Shown: positions 15,437 through 27,984, counted from the stretch's first letter. The stretch is DNA of 64,000 nucleotides from Agrococcus baldri (GCA_900114805.1 FOZN01000003.1:310001-374000), one strand, 5' to 3'. Notes: a model not told the origin generated them from the letters alone. A program made the numbers and translations.

Positions 15437-18277
15437 GTGCTGCTCACTGTGTCGATCCTCGCCGTACTCGGCGTGGTCGCCAGCGCGCTCAGCAGCCGCC
15501 TGGGGCGCTTCGTCTTCCTGCTGCCCGCCACGGCCAGCATCGCAGCCGCTGTCTGGTTCGGGATGCAGGGCCCCGCGGTCGCCGCGGGCGAGATCCTGCG
15601 GGAGCGCATCGAGTGGATGCCGGCACTCGACATCGCGATCGACCTGCGGCTCGGTGCGCTGCAGTGGCTGCTCGCGATGGTCGTGCTCGGCGTCGGCGGG
15701 CTCATCTTCGTCTACTGCGCGTGGTACTTCGAGTCGCATACGCTCGCCTCCCGCACGGTGGGCCTGCTGACCGGGTTCGCCGCCTCGATGCTGCTGCTGG
15801 TGCTCTCGGACGACCTCATCGTGCTGATGATCGGGTGGGAGCTGACGACCATCTTCAGCTACCTGCTGGTCGGCCTGAACCACCGGTCCGCGAGCAACCG
15901 CCGGGCGGCGCAGACCGCGCTCATCGTCACCACCATCGGCGGGCTCACCATGCTCACCGGCGTCGTGCTGCTGAAGGCAGAGACCGGCACCTTCTCGCTC
16001 GCCGCGACGCTCGCAGAGCCGCCGCAGACGACTGCCGCCGCGTGGGCCGCGGCGCTGATGATCGTGGGCGCGCTCTCGAAGTCGGCGATCGTGCCCTTCC
16101 AGTACTGGCTGCCCGGCGCGATGGCGGCGCCGACCCCGGTCTCGGCGTTCCTGCACGCCGCCGCGATGGTCAAGGCCGGCATCTTCCTGATCGCGGCGCT
16201 GAGCCCCGCCTTCGTCGAGCTGCCCTGGTGGCGCTGGGGGCTCGTCAGCCTCGGCATCGTCACGATGATGCTCGGCGCGGTGCGCGCGATGCGGCAGCTC
16301 GATATCAAGGTGCTGCTCGCGCACGGCACGGTGAGCCAGCTCGGCCTGCTGGTGACGGTGCTCGGCCTCGGCACGCACGCCTCGATGCAGGCGGGGCTCA
16401 CGCTGCTCGCCGCGCACGCCGTCTTCAAGGCGGCGCTGTTCATGGTCGTCGGTGTGGTCGACAAATCGACCGGCACGCGCGATCTGCGCGCGCTCGGTGG
16501 CCTGGCACGGCGGATGCCCGTGGTCGCGGGCGCCGCGATCCTCGCGGCCGCGTCGATGGCCGGCATCCCGCCCGCGCTCGGCTTCCTCGGCAAGGAGGCC
16601 GCGCTCGATGCCGCGCTCGGCGACGCCGAGGGTGGGCTGATGGCGATCGGCTGGCTCGCCTTCGTCGGCATCGCGGTGGGCGCGGCGCTCACGGTCGCCT
16701 ACTCCCTGCGGTTCGTGCTGGGCATCTTCTTCGGCAGCCTCGTGACCGAGCCGAAGCGGCGCTCGCGCATCCTGGTCATCGCGCCGGCGCTGCTCGCGCT
16801 GCTCGGCCTGGTGGGCGGTTTCAGCGGTGAGCTCATCTCGGAGCTGCTCGATCCGCAGGTCGAGGCCGTACCCGCCGGCGAGGATGCCCCGCACCTGGCG
16901 CTCTGGCACGGCTTCACGCCCGCGCTGGTCTCGTCGATGATCGCTTGGCTGCTCGGTGCGCTGCTGCACCGCGCCTACGGCGGTCGCCGACGCGCGCCGC
17001 ACGGGCAGGATCCGCTCGAGCGCGGGTACCACGCCGGCATGCGTGCGCTGGACCGCCTGGCCGTCGAGGTGACCGGACGCACGCAGACCGGTTCGCTGCC
17101 GATGCACCTCACCACCATCCTGCTCGTGGTGGTCGCCTTCCCGGGCATCGCGCTGCTGCTGTCGGGCGCGCTCACCAGCGACGTGCGCCTGCACGACTCC
17201 GCCGGGCAGGTCGCGACCGCGGTGATCGTGAGCATCGCCGCCGTCATCGCCACCACGACCCGTGGCCGCCTGAAGGCCTTCATGCTGCTCTCGGTCGTCG
17301 GCTACGGCGTCGCGCTGCTGTTCCTGCTGCATGGCGGACCGGATCTGGCGCTCGTCCAGGCGCTCACCGAGACCGTCTTCCTCGTCATCCTCGTGCTCGT
17401 GCTGCGGCGGCTGCCGAAGTACTTCACCGACCGCCCGCTGCGCGCCGCCCGGTACATGCGCGCAGCCCTCGGCATCGCGGTCGGCACCTTCGCGGCGCTC
17501 GGCTCGCTGGCGGCGCTCCAGTCCCGCACCGCCGAACCCATCTCCGGCGGCTTCTACCGCTGGGCCTACGAGTTCGGCCACGGCGCGAACATCGTCAACG
17601 TCACGCTCGTCGACATCCGCGCGTGGGACACCCTGGGAGAGGTCTCGGTCGTGCTGGCCGCGGCCACGGGCGTGGCGAGCCTCATCTTCGTGCGACGGCC
17701 CACCGCGGGCACGCTGCGGCGCTCGCCCTCCGCGACCGGGCGCCGCACCTGGCTGCGCGGCGCGTTCACCTCCGAGCAGTTGGCCTCGCCGGTGCTGGAG
17801 ATGATGACGCGGCTGCTCTTCCCCGTGATGATGACCGTCTCGATCTACCTGCTGGCCGTCGGCCACAACGAGCCCGGCGGCGGGTTCGCCGGCGGGCTGG
17901 TCGCAGGCATCGCGCTCGCCGTGCGCTACCTCGCCGGCGGCGGGCAGGAACTGCTCGAGGCGGTGCCCTTCGACGCCGGCAAGCTGCTCGGCGGCGGCAT
18001 GGCCGTCATCGTGCTCAGCGTCGTCTGGCCGGTGCTGATCGGCGGTCGGATCGGCGAGTCCTACGCGATCGAGGCGAGCCTGCCGCTGCTGGGCGATCAG
18101 AAGCTCGTCACCACGATCTTCTTCGACATCGGCGTCTGGCTGATCGTGATCGGCGCGATGCTCGACTTCGTGCGGTCGCTGGGCGCGGGCATCGACCTGC
18201 ACAGCGAGCAGAACGTGGCGCCGCGGCCCCAGTGGCGCTCGGATCGCTCGCTGCCGGGCGAGGGGGTGCGGCGATGA
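15437..18277 (+). CDS. mrpA: Na+/H+ antiporter subunit A, fused MrpA-MrpB
   Basis: A 946-residue membrane protein, the largest subunit of the Mrp multi-subunit cation/proton antiporter related to complex I. The first about 500 residues are the NuoL-like proton-channel domain (DLIVLMIGWELTTIFSYLLVGLNH, then LPGAMAAPTPVSAFLHAAAMVKAG with the key Lys). The MrpA-specific C-terminal part follows (LHGGPDLALVQALTETVFLVILVLVLRRLP). The last about 140 residues (SPVLEMMTRLLFPVMMTVSIYLLAVGHNEPGGGFAGGL) are an MrpB domain, so no separate mrpB is needed. The GTG at 15437 is preferred over an upstream GTG at 15395 because GAGGGA lies 9 bases before it. The stop overlaps the mrpC ATG. Confidence 0.93.
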   Translation: MLLTVSILAVLGVVASALSSRLGRFVFLLPATASIAAAVWFGMQGPAVAAGEILRERIEWMPALDIAIDLRLGALQWLLAMVVLGVGGLIFVYCAWYFESHTLASRTVGLLTGFAASMLLLVLSDDLIVLMIGWELTTIFSYLLVGLNHRSASNRRAAQTALIVTTIGGLTMLTGVVLLKAETGTFSLAATLAEPPQTTAAAWAAALMIVGALSKSAIVPFQYWLPGAMAAPTPVSAFLHAAAMVKAGIFLIAALSPAFVELPWWRWGLVSLGIVTMMLGAVRAMRQLDIKVLLAHGTVSQLGLLVTVLGLGTHASMQAGLTLLAAHAVFKAALFMVVGVVDKSTGTRDLRALGGLARRMPVVAGAAILAAASMAGIPPALGFLGKEAALDAALGDAEGGLMAIGWLAFVGIAVGAALTVAYSLRFVLGIFFGSLVTEPKRRSRILVIAPALLALLGLVGGFSGELISELLDPQVEAVPAGEDAPHLALWHGFTPALVSSMIAWLLGALLHRAYGGRRRAPHGQDPLERGYHAGMRALDRLAVEVTGRTQTGSLPMHLTTILLVVVAFPGIALLLSGALTSDVRLHDSAGQVATAVIVSIAAVIATTTRGRLKAFMLLSVVGYGVALLFLLHGGPDLALVQALTETVFLVILVLVLRRLPKYFTDRPLRAARYMRAALGIAVGTFAALGSLAALQSRTAEPISGGFYRWAYEFGHGANIVNVTLVDIRAWDTLGEVSVVLAAATGVASLIFVRRPTAGTLRRSPSATGRRTWLRGAFTSEQLASPVLEMMTRLLFPVMMTVSIYLLAVGHNEPGGGFAGGLVAGIALAVRYLAGGGQELLEAVPFDAGKLLGGGMAVIVLSVVWPVLIGGRIGESYAIEASLPLLGDQKLVTTIFFDIGVWLIVIGAMLDFVRSLGAGIDLHSEQNVAPRPQWRSDRSLPGEGVRR

Positions 18278-18765
18278 CTCCCACGCTCATCCTCGCGATC
18301 GCCGGCGGCGTGCTGATCGCCGCGGGCGTCTACCTGCTGCTCGAGCGCAGCCTCATGCGCATCCTCGCGGGCGTCATGCTCGCCGGCAACGGCGTCAACC
18401 TGCTGTTCCTGGTCTCCGCCGGTCCCGCAGGCGATGCAGCGATCGTCGGCGCAGACCCGGAGACGATCGCCGATCCGTTGCCACAGGCGATGGTGCTCAC
18501 GGCGATCGTCATCACCCTCGCGACGAGCGCATTCCTGCTCGCGATGTCCTACCGCTCCTTCCAGCTGGAGGGACACGACGAGGTCGCGGACGACGTCGAG
18601 GATGCCATCATCCGCCGGCGTGCAGAGGCCGACCTCTCGAGCGAGGCCTACGTCGACACGTCCTCGGACAGCGACTCCGAGTCCGGCGGCCGGGACGACT
18701 CCGAGTCGGGCGGCCGAATCGAGCGCGAGACCGGCAGTCGCGCCGAGGACGAGGACATCCGCTGA
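18274..18765 (+). CDS. mrpC: Na+/H+ antiporter subunit C
   Basis: A 163-residue NuoK-like subunit with three membrane helices and the expected Glu/Gly/Asn pattern (LLLERSLMRILAGVMLAGNGVNLLFLVSAG and PLPQAMVLTAIVITLATSAFLLAMSYR). Usual MrpC proteins are about 110-125 residues. Here a hydrophilic tail of about 50 residues follows, rich in Ser, Asp and Glu, with DSESGGR repeated twice. The tail should face the cytoplasm; its role is unknown. The ATG overlaps the mrpA stop (ATGA), and the stop overlaps the mrpD ATG by one base. Confidence 0.93.
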   Translation: MTPTLILAIAGGVLIAAGVYLLLERSLMRILAGVMLAGNGVNLLFLVSAGPAGDAAIVGADPETIADPLPQAMVLTAIVITLATSAFLLAMSYRSFQLEGHDEVADDVEDAIIRRRAEADLSSEAYVDTSSDSDSESGGRDDSESGGRIERETGSRAEDEDIR

Positions 18766-20273
18766 TGGACCTCGCGAACCTCGTCCCGATCCCTGTGCTG
18801 CTGCCGCTGCTGGCGGCCGGCATCACCCTCATCCTCGCCCGCCACCCCGCGTGGCAGAAGATCGTCTCCGGCACGACGCTCGGCCTGGTGGCGGTGTTCG
18901 CCCTGGTCCTGTGCCTGGCGGCGGATGCGCAGGGTCCGATCGTGCTGTGGGTCGGGGCGTGGCCGGACGGGCTGGGCATCGTGCTGGTCGCCGACCGGCT
19001 CTCGTCGCTGATGGTGCTGGTCTCGAGCATCGTCACCGCGATCGTCGTGATCTTCCCCTCGCGGCGCGACGTCTCCGACAGCGCGGACGGCGCGCCCGTC
19101 TCCGTCTTCCACCCCACCTTCCTGGTGCTGACCGCCGGCGTCTCGAACGCCTTCCTCGCCGGCGACCTGTTCAACCTGTTCGTCGGCTTCGAGATCCTGC
19201 TGTTCTCGTCCTACGTGCTGATCATGCTCGGCGCGACCAGGGAGCGCGTGCGCGCGGGCTCCACCTACGTGGTCGTCAGCGTGCTGTCGTCGACGCTGTT
19301 CCTGCTCGCCATCTCGCTCGTCTACGGCGCGACCGGCACCGTCAGCTTCGCGCAGCTGCCCGAGCGGCTCGCGGCGCTCGACCCGGGACTGCAGCTGGTG
19401 ATCCAGCTGCTGCTGCTGGTGGTGTTCGGCATCAAGGCGGCCATCTTCCCGCTGCAGGCGTGGCTGCCCGACTCCTACCCGACGGCGCCCGCGAGCGTCA
19501 CGGCCGTCTTCGCCGGCCTGCTGACCAAGGTCGGCGTCTTCGCGATCATGCGCATGCAGACGCTGCTCTTCCCCGACAGCCCGCTGACCGACCTGCTGCT
19601 GGTGGTCGCGATCCTCACCATGCTGCTCGGCATCCTCGGCGCGCTCGCGCAGGGCGAGATCAAGCGTCTGCTCTCGTTCACCCTGGTGAGCCACATCGGC
19701 TACATGCTGCTGGGCATCGCGCTGGGCTCGGAGGCGGGGCTGGGCGCCTCGATCTTCTACATCGTCCACCACATCCTGGTGCAGACCGCCCTGTTCATCG
19801 TGGTGGGGCTGATCGAGCGCGTGGGCGGCTCGACGAGCCTCGCGCGCCTGGGCGGGCTCGCCTCCGTGCCGCTGCTGGCGGTGCTGTACCTGGTGCCGGC
19901 GCTCAACCTGGGCGGCATCCCGCCGTTCTCGGGCTTCCTCGGCAAGGTGGCGCTGATGGATGCGGCGCTCGCGACGGAGACGCCGCTCGCGCTGCTCGCG
20001 GTCATCGCCGGCGTCGCGACCAGCCTGCTGACGCTCATCGCGGTGATCCGCGTCTGGCAGCGCGCGTTCTGGCAGGATCGCGGCGAGGACGACGACCGCG
20101 TGCACTCGCTGCGCGTGCTGCCGCGCATCTGGGTCGTCGCGGCCTCCGCCCTGGTCGGCATCACCGTGCTGCTGACCGTGATCGCCGGCCCGCTGACCGA
20201 CTTCGCCTACCGCGCCGCCGTCGACATCCAGGGCGGCGCGTACACGGTCGCCGTCGAGGAGGCGCTGCCATGA
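18765..20273 (+). CDS. mrpD: Na+/H+ antiporter subunit D
   Basis: A 502-residue NuoN/NuoM-like proton-channel subunit with about 14 hydrophobic helices. Conserved signatures are FNLFVGFEILLFSSYVLIMLG (key Glu in TM5) and GIKAAIFPLQAWLPDSYPTAPASVTAVFAGLLTKVGVF, which holds the two functional lysines, then RLLSFTLVSHIGYMLLG. It works with MrpA to exchange Na+ or K+ for protons and so supports pH and salt tolerance. It overlaps its neighbours by 1 and 4 bases, so translation is coupled. Confidence 0.94.
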   Translation: MDLANLVPIPVLLPLLAAGITLILARHPAWQKIVSGTTLGLVAVFALVLCLAADAQGPIVLWVGAWPDGLGIVLVADRLSSLMVLVSSIVTAIVVIFPSRRDVSDSADGAPVSVFHPTFLVLTAGVSNAFLAGDLFNLFVGFEILLFSSYVLIMLGATRERVRAGSTYVVVSVLSSTLFLLAISLVYGATGTVSFAQLPERLAALDPGLQLVIQLLLLVVFGIKAAIFPLQAWLPDSYPTAPASVTAVFAGLLTKVGVFAIMRMQTLLFPDSPLTDLLLVVAILTMLLGILGALAQGEIKRLLSFTLVSHIGYMLLGIALGSEAGLGASIFYIVHHILVQTALFIVVGLIERVGGSTSLARLGGLASVPLLAVLYLVPALNLGGIPPFSGFLGKVALMDAALATETPLALLAVIAGVATSLLTLIAVIRVWQRAFWQDRGEDDDRVHSLRVLPRIWVVAASALVGITVLLTVIAGPLTDFAYRAAVDIQGGAYTVAVEEALP

Positions 20274-20800
20274 AGCGGCCGAAGCTGCGCTACCGGGTCT
20301 CGCTCGTCGCGACCATCGGCCTCGCCGTCGTCTGGGTGATGCTGTGGGGCGAGTTCACGCTCGGCGCCGCCGTCTGGGGGCTGCTGATCGCTCTGCTCAT
20401 CCAGGTGCTGTTCCCGCTGCCGGACGTGCCGGAGCTCGAGTTCTTCCGTCCCATCGGCTTCGCGCGCCTCGTGCTCGTGACCCTGTGGGGCCTGACGGTG
20501 TCGAGCTTCCAGGTCGCGGCGAAGGTGCTGGCGTTCTGGCGGCCGACCAAGAACGCCATCATCGAGGTGCGGCTGCGCAGCGACTCCGCCTTCATCACCG
20601 CCATCACCGCAGAGCTCGTCACCCTCGTCCCCGGATCGGTGGCGCTCGACGCGGGGGAGCGCTGGCTGCTCGTGCACGTGTTCGACGCCTCGACGCCCGC
20701 GGCCGTCGAGCGCGCGCGGGCCAACGTGCTGCGCACCGAGGCGACCGCGCTGCGCGCTTTCGGCACGGCCGCCGACCGAGCGCTGCTGGAGGTGGACTGA
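20270..20800 (+). CDS. mrpE: Na+/H+ antiporter subunit E
   Basis: A 176-residue protein with two or three N-terminal helices (ATIGLAVVWVMLWGEFTLGAAVWGLLIALLIQVLFP), then the cytosolic MrpE domain with AELVTLVPGSVALDAGERWLLVHVFD, the expected TPGT-like region of this family here reading LVPGS. Length is normal. The ATG overlaps the mrpD stop by four bases and the stop overlaps the mrpF ATG by one. Confidence 0.92.
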   Translation: MKRPKLRYRVSLVATIGLAVVWVMLWGEFTLGAAVWGLLIALLIQVLFPLPDVPELEFFRPIGFARLVLVTLWGLTVSSFQVAAKVLAFWRPTKNAIIEVRLRSDSAFITAITAELVTLVPGSVALDAGERWLLVHVFDASTPAAVERARANVLRTEATALRAFGTAADRALLEVD

Positions 20801-21210
20801 TGGATGTCGTGCTCGTCATCGCGGGCGTGATGCTGGTGGTCGCCGCCTCGCTCACGCTCATCCGCATCGTCCGCGGTCCCGGCCCCGCCGACCGCGTGGT
20901 CGCCACCGATGTGCTCATCACCACCGTGGCCGGCTCGCTCACGGTCGCCGCGGCGATCAACCACGATGGCTCGACGCTCGCCGTCATCGTCGTGCTGTCA
21001 CTGCTCGCCTTCGCCGGCACGGTCTCGATGGCGCGCTTCGTCGCCGGCCGCGGTGGCGTCGTCGGGCCGGGGCCGGCCGAGGCTGCCGCGTCGCCCGGCC
21101 CTGTCGACGGCGACCCGACCGAGGGCGATGTGCCCACCGATGACGCAGATGGCGACGACGACGCGGCTGCCGGCGACGCCGCTGCGGATGACGAGGAGGC
21201 GCGGCCATGA
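20800..21210 (+). CDS. mrpF: Na+/H+ antiporter subunit F
   Basis: A 136-residue protein whose first about 85 residues are the usual three-helix MrpF (VLVIAGVMLVVAASLTLIRIVRGPGPADRVVATDVL, with the conserved GPxxxDRVVA loop). The remaining about 50 residues are an Ala/Asp/Glu/Pro-rich tail (DADGDDDAAAGDAAADDEEARP) not normally present. Subunit F is small and essential for antiporter assembly in other bacteria. It overlaps mrpG by four bases. Confidence 0.92.
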   Translation: MDVVLVIAGVMLVVAASLTLIRIVRGPGPADRVVATDVLITTVAGSLTVAAAINHDGSTLAVIVVLSLLAFAGTVSMARFVAGRGGVVGPGPAEAAASPGPVDGDPTEGDVPTDDADGDDDAAAGDAAADDEEARP

Positions 21211-21590
21211 CGCTCGAAGCTGTCCTCGACGTGCTGGGCTCGGTCATGATCCTGATCGGCGCGGGGTTCACGCTCACCGCGGCGATCGGCCTCGTGCGGC
21301 TGCCGGACGTGCTCAACCGCATGCACGCCGCCTCCAAGCCGCAGACGCTCGGGTTCCTGCTGCTGTGTTCGGGGCTCGCGATCGTGCTGCGCGACCCGGG
21401 TGCCACGACGATGCTGATCCTGGCAGCCGGCATGCAGCTGGTGACCGCTCCGGTGGCCACGCAGATGATGGGCAAGGCCGCCTACCGCACCGGCCAGTTC
21501 CGCTCGGACATCGTGGTGGTCGATGACCGCACGCCGGAGGACGAGCCCGACGACGAGGCCGAGACTGACGAGGAGCGGCGAACCGGGTAG
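21207..21590 (+). CDS. mrpG: Na+/H+ antiporter subunit G
   Basis: A 127-residue three-helix MrpG: VLGSVMILIGAGFTLTAAIGLVRLPDVLNRMHAASKPQTLG carries the family signature RLPDxxxRMHAxxKxxTLG. The last 30 residues form an acidic tail (DDRTPEDEPDDEAETDEERRTG), the third such tail in this operon. Its TAG stop codon is also the first half of the -10 box of the following glycine-riboswitch transcript. Confidence 0.93.
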   Translation: MTLEAVLDVLGSVMILIGAGFTLTAAIGLVRLPDVLNRMHAASKPQTLGFLLLCSGLAIVLRDPGATTMLILAAGMQLVTAPVATQMMGKAAYRTGQFRSDIVVVDDRTPEDEPDDEAETDEERRTG

Positions 21591-21593
21591 GAT
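21565..21593 (+). promoter_or_regulatory. Promoter of the gcv operon, overlapping mrpG end
   Basis: CTGACG (21565-21570), a 17-base spacer and TAGGAT (21588-21593) make a good housekeeping promoter. The -10 contains the mrpG stop codon. Transcription would begin near 21600, just before the riboswitch. Confidence 0.6.
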
Positions 21594-21617
21594 CGGCAGC
21601 AACACACAGCCGGCCGC

Positions 21618-21745
21618 TGCACGCCCGCGCGGGAGAGCCCCTCAGGGGGCACCGAAGGAGCAAGCCTCCCCGCCAAACTCTCAGGTCCTAGAACCGCTCG
21701 GGAAGGCCACACTGGAGCAGATCGACGAGATCGGCGACAGTGGGG
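21618..21745 (+). ncRNA. Glycine riboswitch (gcvT element)
   Basis: The 5' leader of gcvT holds the glycine-aptamer consensus: GCGGGAGAGCCC at about 21629-21640, CACCGAAGGAGCAAGCC at 21650-21666, and CCGCCAAACTCTCAGGT at 21670-21686. These pair as the P1/P3 core that binds glycine. In most bacteria two aptamers occur in tandem. Here the downstream part (GGAAGGCCACACTGGAGC, then GACAGTGGGGGAG near 21735-21748) keeps the linker and final-helix style but no full second glycine core, so it looks like one complete aptamer plus a remnant or ghost aptamer. No terminator hairpin is obvious, so translational control at GGAGG (21760-21764) is likely. Confidence 0.88.
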
Positions 21746-21768
21746 GAGTCCAGACCGATGGAGGACTC

Positions 21769-22896
21769 ATGACCGCAACGGATGCGACCGCGACCGGAGG
21801 CGGAGCCCCGACCACGCCGCTGCTCGCCGTGCACGAGGCTGCCGGAGCGCAGCTGATCGACTTCGCAGGCTGGCAGATGCCGGTGCGCTACGGCTCGGAT
21901 CTCGCCGAGCACGAAGCCGTGCGCGAGCGCGCGGGCCTGTTCGACCTCAGCCACATGGCCGAGCTGCGGGTCAGTGGTGCGGGCGCCGCCGAGTTCCTCG
22001 ACTTCGCGCTCGCCGGCCGGCTCTCCGCCATCGAGCTGTGGCAGGCGAAGTACTCGCTGCTGCTCGCCGAGCACGGCGGCATCATCGACGACCTGATCGT
22101 GTATCGCACCGGCGAGACGGACTACCTGGTCGTCGCCAACGCATCCAACCGGCACGCGGCCCTCGACGCGCTCACCGCGCGCATCGCCGGCTTCGACGCG
22201 CAGATCGTCGACGAGACCGAGCAGACGGGCCTCGTCGCCGTGCAGGGCCCCGCCGCCCTCGCGATCGTCAGCGCCATCGGGCTCGAGTCCGAGCCGCTCG
22301 AGCCGCTGCGGTACTACCGCGCACTGCCGGGCATCTTCGAAGGCGAGGACGTGCTGATCGCCCGCACCGGCTACACCGGCGAGGACGGCTTCGAGCTGTA
22401 CATCGCCGCCCACGCCGCCGAGGACCTCTGGCGGGCGCTCGTGCTCGCCGGCGAGGCGCACGGTCTGACGCTCTGCGGCCTCGCCGCCCGCGACACGCTG
22501 CGGCTCGAGGCCGGCATGCCGCTGTACGGCAACGAGCTCTCGCTCGACGTGCTGCCGGCGCAGGTCGGCCTCGGCCGGGTCGTGGCGCTGAAGACCAAGG
22601 GCGACTTCGTCGGCCGCGCCGCGATCGAGGCCGGCCCCGCCGACGAGGCACCGGTGCTCATCGGCCTCACCGCCGACGGCCGCCGAGCACCGCGCGCCGG
22701 CTACCCGGTGCTCGACGGCGACCGCGTGGTCGGCGCCGTCACCAGCGGGGCGCTCGCGCCCACGCTCGGCCACCCGATCGCGATGGCCATGGTCGAGCCC
22801 GGCTCGGCGACCTCCGAATCCCTGACCGTCGACGTGCGCGGCACGCAGCTGCCCGCACGTCTCACCCAGCTGCCGTTCTACAAGCGAGAGGCCTGA
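21769..22896 (+). CDS. gcvT: Glycine cleavage system T protein (aminomethyltransferase)
   Basis: A 375-residue tetrahydrofolate-dependent aminomethyltransferase. It takes the aminomethyl group from lipoyl-GcvH, releases ammonia and makes 5,10-methylene-THF. Family signatures are [30 protein letters not shown] and [15 protein letters not shown], with the C-terminal barrel domain present. Length is normal. ATG 21769 follows GGAGG by four bases, and the longer open frame upstream covers the riboswitch. It is the first gene of gcvT-gcvH-gcvP. Confidence 0.96.
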   Translation: MTATDATATGGGAPTTPLLAVHEAAGAQLIDFAGWQMPVRYGSDLAEHEAVRERAGLFDLSHMAELRVSGAGAAEFLDFALAGRLSAIELWQAKYSLLLAEHGGIIDDLIVYRTGETDYLVVANASNRHAALDALTARIAGFDAQIVDETEQTGLVAVQGPAALAIVSAIGLESEPLEPLRYYRALPGIFEGEDVLIARTGYTGEDGFELYIAAHAAEDLWRALVLAGEAHGLTLCGLAARDTLRLEAGMPLYGNELSLDVLPAQVGLGRVVALKTKGDFVGRAAIEAGPADEAPVLIGLTADGRRAPRAGYPVLDGDRVVGAVTSGALAPTLGHPIAMAMVEPGSATSESLTVDVRGTQLPARLTQLPFYKREA

Positions 22897-22898
22897 GC

Positions 22899-23257
22899 AT
22901 GAGCGAGACCAAGTACACCAAGGACCACGAGTGGATCCGCACCGAGGGTGACGTCGCCACGGTCGGCATCACCGACTACGCGCAGGCGCAGCTCGGCGAC
23001 GTCGTCTACGTCGAGCTGCCGGGTGTCGGCCGCACCTTCGCCGCCGGCGAGTCGCTCGGCGAGATCGAGTCGACGAAGTCGGTCGGCGAGCTCATCGCCC
23101 CCGCCGCAGGCTCCGTCGTCGAGGTCAACGACGAGGTCGCTGGCGACCCCTCGCTCGTCAACAGCGGCGCCGAGGGCGACGGCTGGCTCGTGAAGCTGCG
23201 CTTCAGCGAGCAGCCCGAGCTGCTCGACGAGGCCGCGTACCGCGAGCTCACCGCCTG

Positions 23258-23258
<1 letters not shown>
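22899..23258 (+). CDS. gcvH: Glycine cleavage system H protein
   Basis: A 119-residue lipoyl carrier protein. The lipoylated lysine is K60 in [11 protein letters not shown], within the beta-sandwich fold [37 protein letters not shown]. It shuttles the aminomethyl group between GcvP, GcvT and lipoamide dehydrogenase. Its stop codon overlaps the gcvP ATG by one base (TGATG). Confidence 0.97.
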
Positions 23259-26109
<2,851 letters not shown>

Positions 26110-26110
<1 letters not shown>

Positions 26111-27936
26111 TGCCGACGCTCCGCCGCTCGGGGCGCCCGCGGCCGTTGGCCGGACGCGCCTCGCGACGACTGATGTCCGCGGTCGCGGCGGCGGGCGTCG
26201 CCGTCCTGGCGCTCACCGCCTGCGGCCCGCAGCCCGAGCCGCGCGTCGACGAGGGCACCAGCGCGACCGTGGCGTGGAGCGGCGAGCTGACCTCCGCGAA
26301 CGCGGCCAGCGCGCCCGGTCGCACCTCCGGCAATCTCGACGTCGCGGCGATGACGCGGGCGCAGTTCGCGACCATCGGCGAGCGGGGGGAGGTGCTCGAG
26401 GATCCCTCCTTCGGCACGGCCACGATCGTCGCCGAGGATCCCTTCACGGTGCGCTACGACCTCGCCGACGGCCTGCGCTGGTCGGATGGCGTGCCGGTCG
26501 ATGCGGCGGATCTGATGCTGGCCTGGGCCGCATCCTCGAATGCGCTCTCCACGCCCGATCTCGATCTCGCGTCGCTGCGCGGCCCCAGCGGCGCGCTCTC
26601 GCTGCCCGAGGACGCCGTCTGGTTCGACGTCGCCGAGCCGGGCGGCATGGCGCACGCGACCGCTGCGGTGCGCGACGACTGGGCCCGCTCGATCGACGTC
26701 AGCTTCTCGCAGCCGATCCCGGACTGGCGCGTGGCGATGGATGTCGCGGTGCCCGCGCACCTGCTCGGTCAGCGGGTGCTCGGCGTCGCCGACGCGATGC
26801 AGGCGAAGCAGGCGGTGCTCGAGGCCATCGACCGCGCCGACCCGCTGCTGCTGCACGAGCTGGCCGAGGCCTGGATCGCCGAGTTCGCGGTCGACCCCCA
26901 CGCGCTCGACGCCGACGCGCTGATCTCGAGCGGCCCGTACCGCATCGATGCCGTGCAGGACGGCCGCGTGGAGCTGGTCGCCAACACCGACTACATCGGT
27001 GAGCGAGGCGCCTCCGTCGAGCGGCTGGTGCTGCAGCCGGTGGCGGCCGACGCCGCGGCGCTCGCCGGGCTGACCGCGGGCGAGCTCGACGTCGCGACGA
27101 TCCGCCCGACCGTCGACGACCGGATCGCCATCCGCGACCTCGAGCGCGACGACGCGATCATGATCGACGCGAGCGACGGCACCCGCTGGGAGCTCGCCCT
27201 GCGCACCGACCGTGCGCCGTTGCAGTCGGTGGATGCGCGGACGTCCTTCCTGCGCTCGATCGACCGCCGGAGCATCGTCGACACGCTGCATGAGGGCACC
27301 GCCCAGGCGAGCACCATCACGAGCTCGGTGCTCTTCCGGGCAGAGACCCGCATCTACGACTACGCGATGGAGGATGCCGGCTTCAGCGCGGGCCTCGGCA
27401 CGCCCGACCCGGAGGCTGCGGCCGCCCTGCGTCAGGAGTCGGGAATCGCAGCGGGCACCGAGATCTGCCTGCTCCACGACCGCGCGGCGCCGTTCGCGGC
27501 CCAGGCGCTGCCGCTGCTGCAGGCGCAGGCGGCCGAGGCCGGCTGGGCGGTGCGGGACTGCGGCGTCGACGACCTCGCGGCGGGCCTCGCGCAGGACGAC
27601 TGGAACGCGGTGCTCCAGCTCGTGCGCGTGCCGCAGAGCGTCGAGCAGATCGATGCGCGGTGGCGGGGCGGCGGCCTCACCGCGGCGGAGAGCGCCGAGC
27701 GCGACGCGCTGCTCGACGAGGCGCTGCGCACCGCCGATCAGGACGCGCGCGAGGCCACGCTGCTCGAGCTCGAGACCTCGCTGGTCGCCGACGCGGTGGT
27801 GCTGCCGATCGTCGAGCCCATGCGGCTGACCATCGCCACCGGCGGACTCCAGGGCGTCTCGCCGGTGCCCGGGACGGCATCCCTCACCTGGAACGCGTGG
27901 GACTGGTCGATCGAGTCGGGCGCCGCGGCGCCCTGA
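26110..27936 (+). CDS. OppA-type (SBP_bac_5) lipoprotein at end of gcv operon
   Basis: A 608-residue exported lipoprotein. A positively charged N-terminus and hydrophobic core end in the lipobox LTAC (about residues 35-38). The mature part is a family-5 solute-binding protein (YDLADGLRWSDGVPVDAADLMLAWA; ISSGPYRIDAVQDG). It is clearly homologous to the binding protein at 28923: both contain WSDG plus AADLMLAW/TTDLLLSW and end NAWDWS/NTWEWS. Its ATG overlaps the gcvP stop by one base, so it should share the glycine-riboswitch transcript. It has no permease of its own. It may be a second peptide binder for the dpp system, or an LpqW-like lipoprotein acting in cell-wall glycolipid control; the sequence does not decide. 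Confidence 0.85.
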
Positions 27937-27984
27937 TCGCCACGGCGATCTGGTCGCCCCGCGCGCCGATCACCGACGCCCAGA

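Noticed and set aside
14188-15705. N-terminal extension of SbcC to a 1523-residue protein
   Set aside because: The extra part is antisense-frame sequence overlapping all of sbcD; a GTG start overlapping the sbcD stop gives a normal-length SbcC with Walker A at residue 35.
15026-18202. 1058-residue leftward frame opposite mrpA
   Set aside because: Arg/His/Gln/Asp-rich shadow without domains; mrpA on the other strand is unmistakable.
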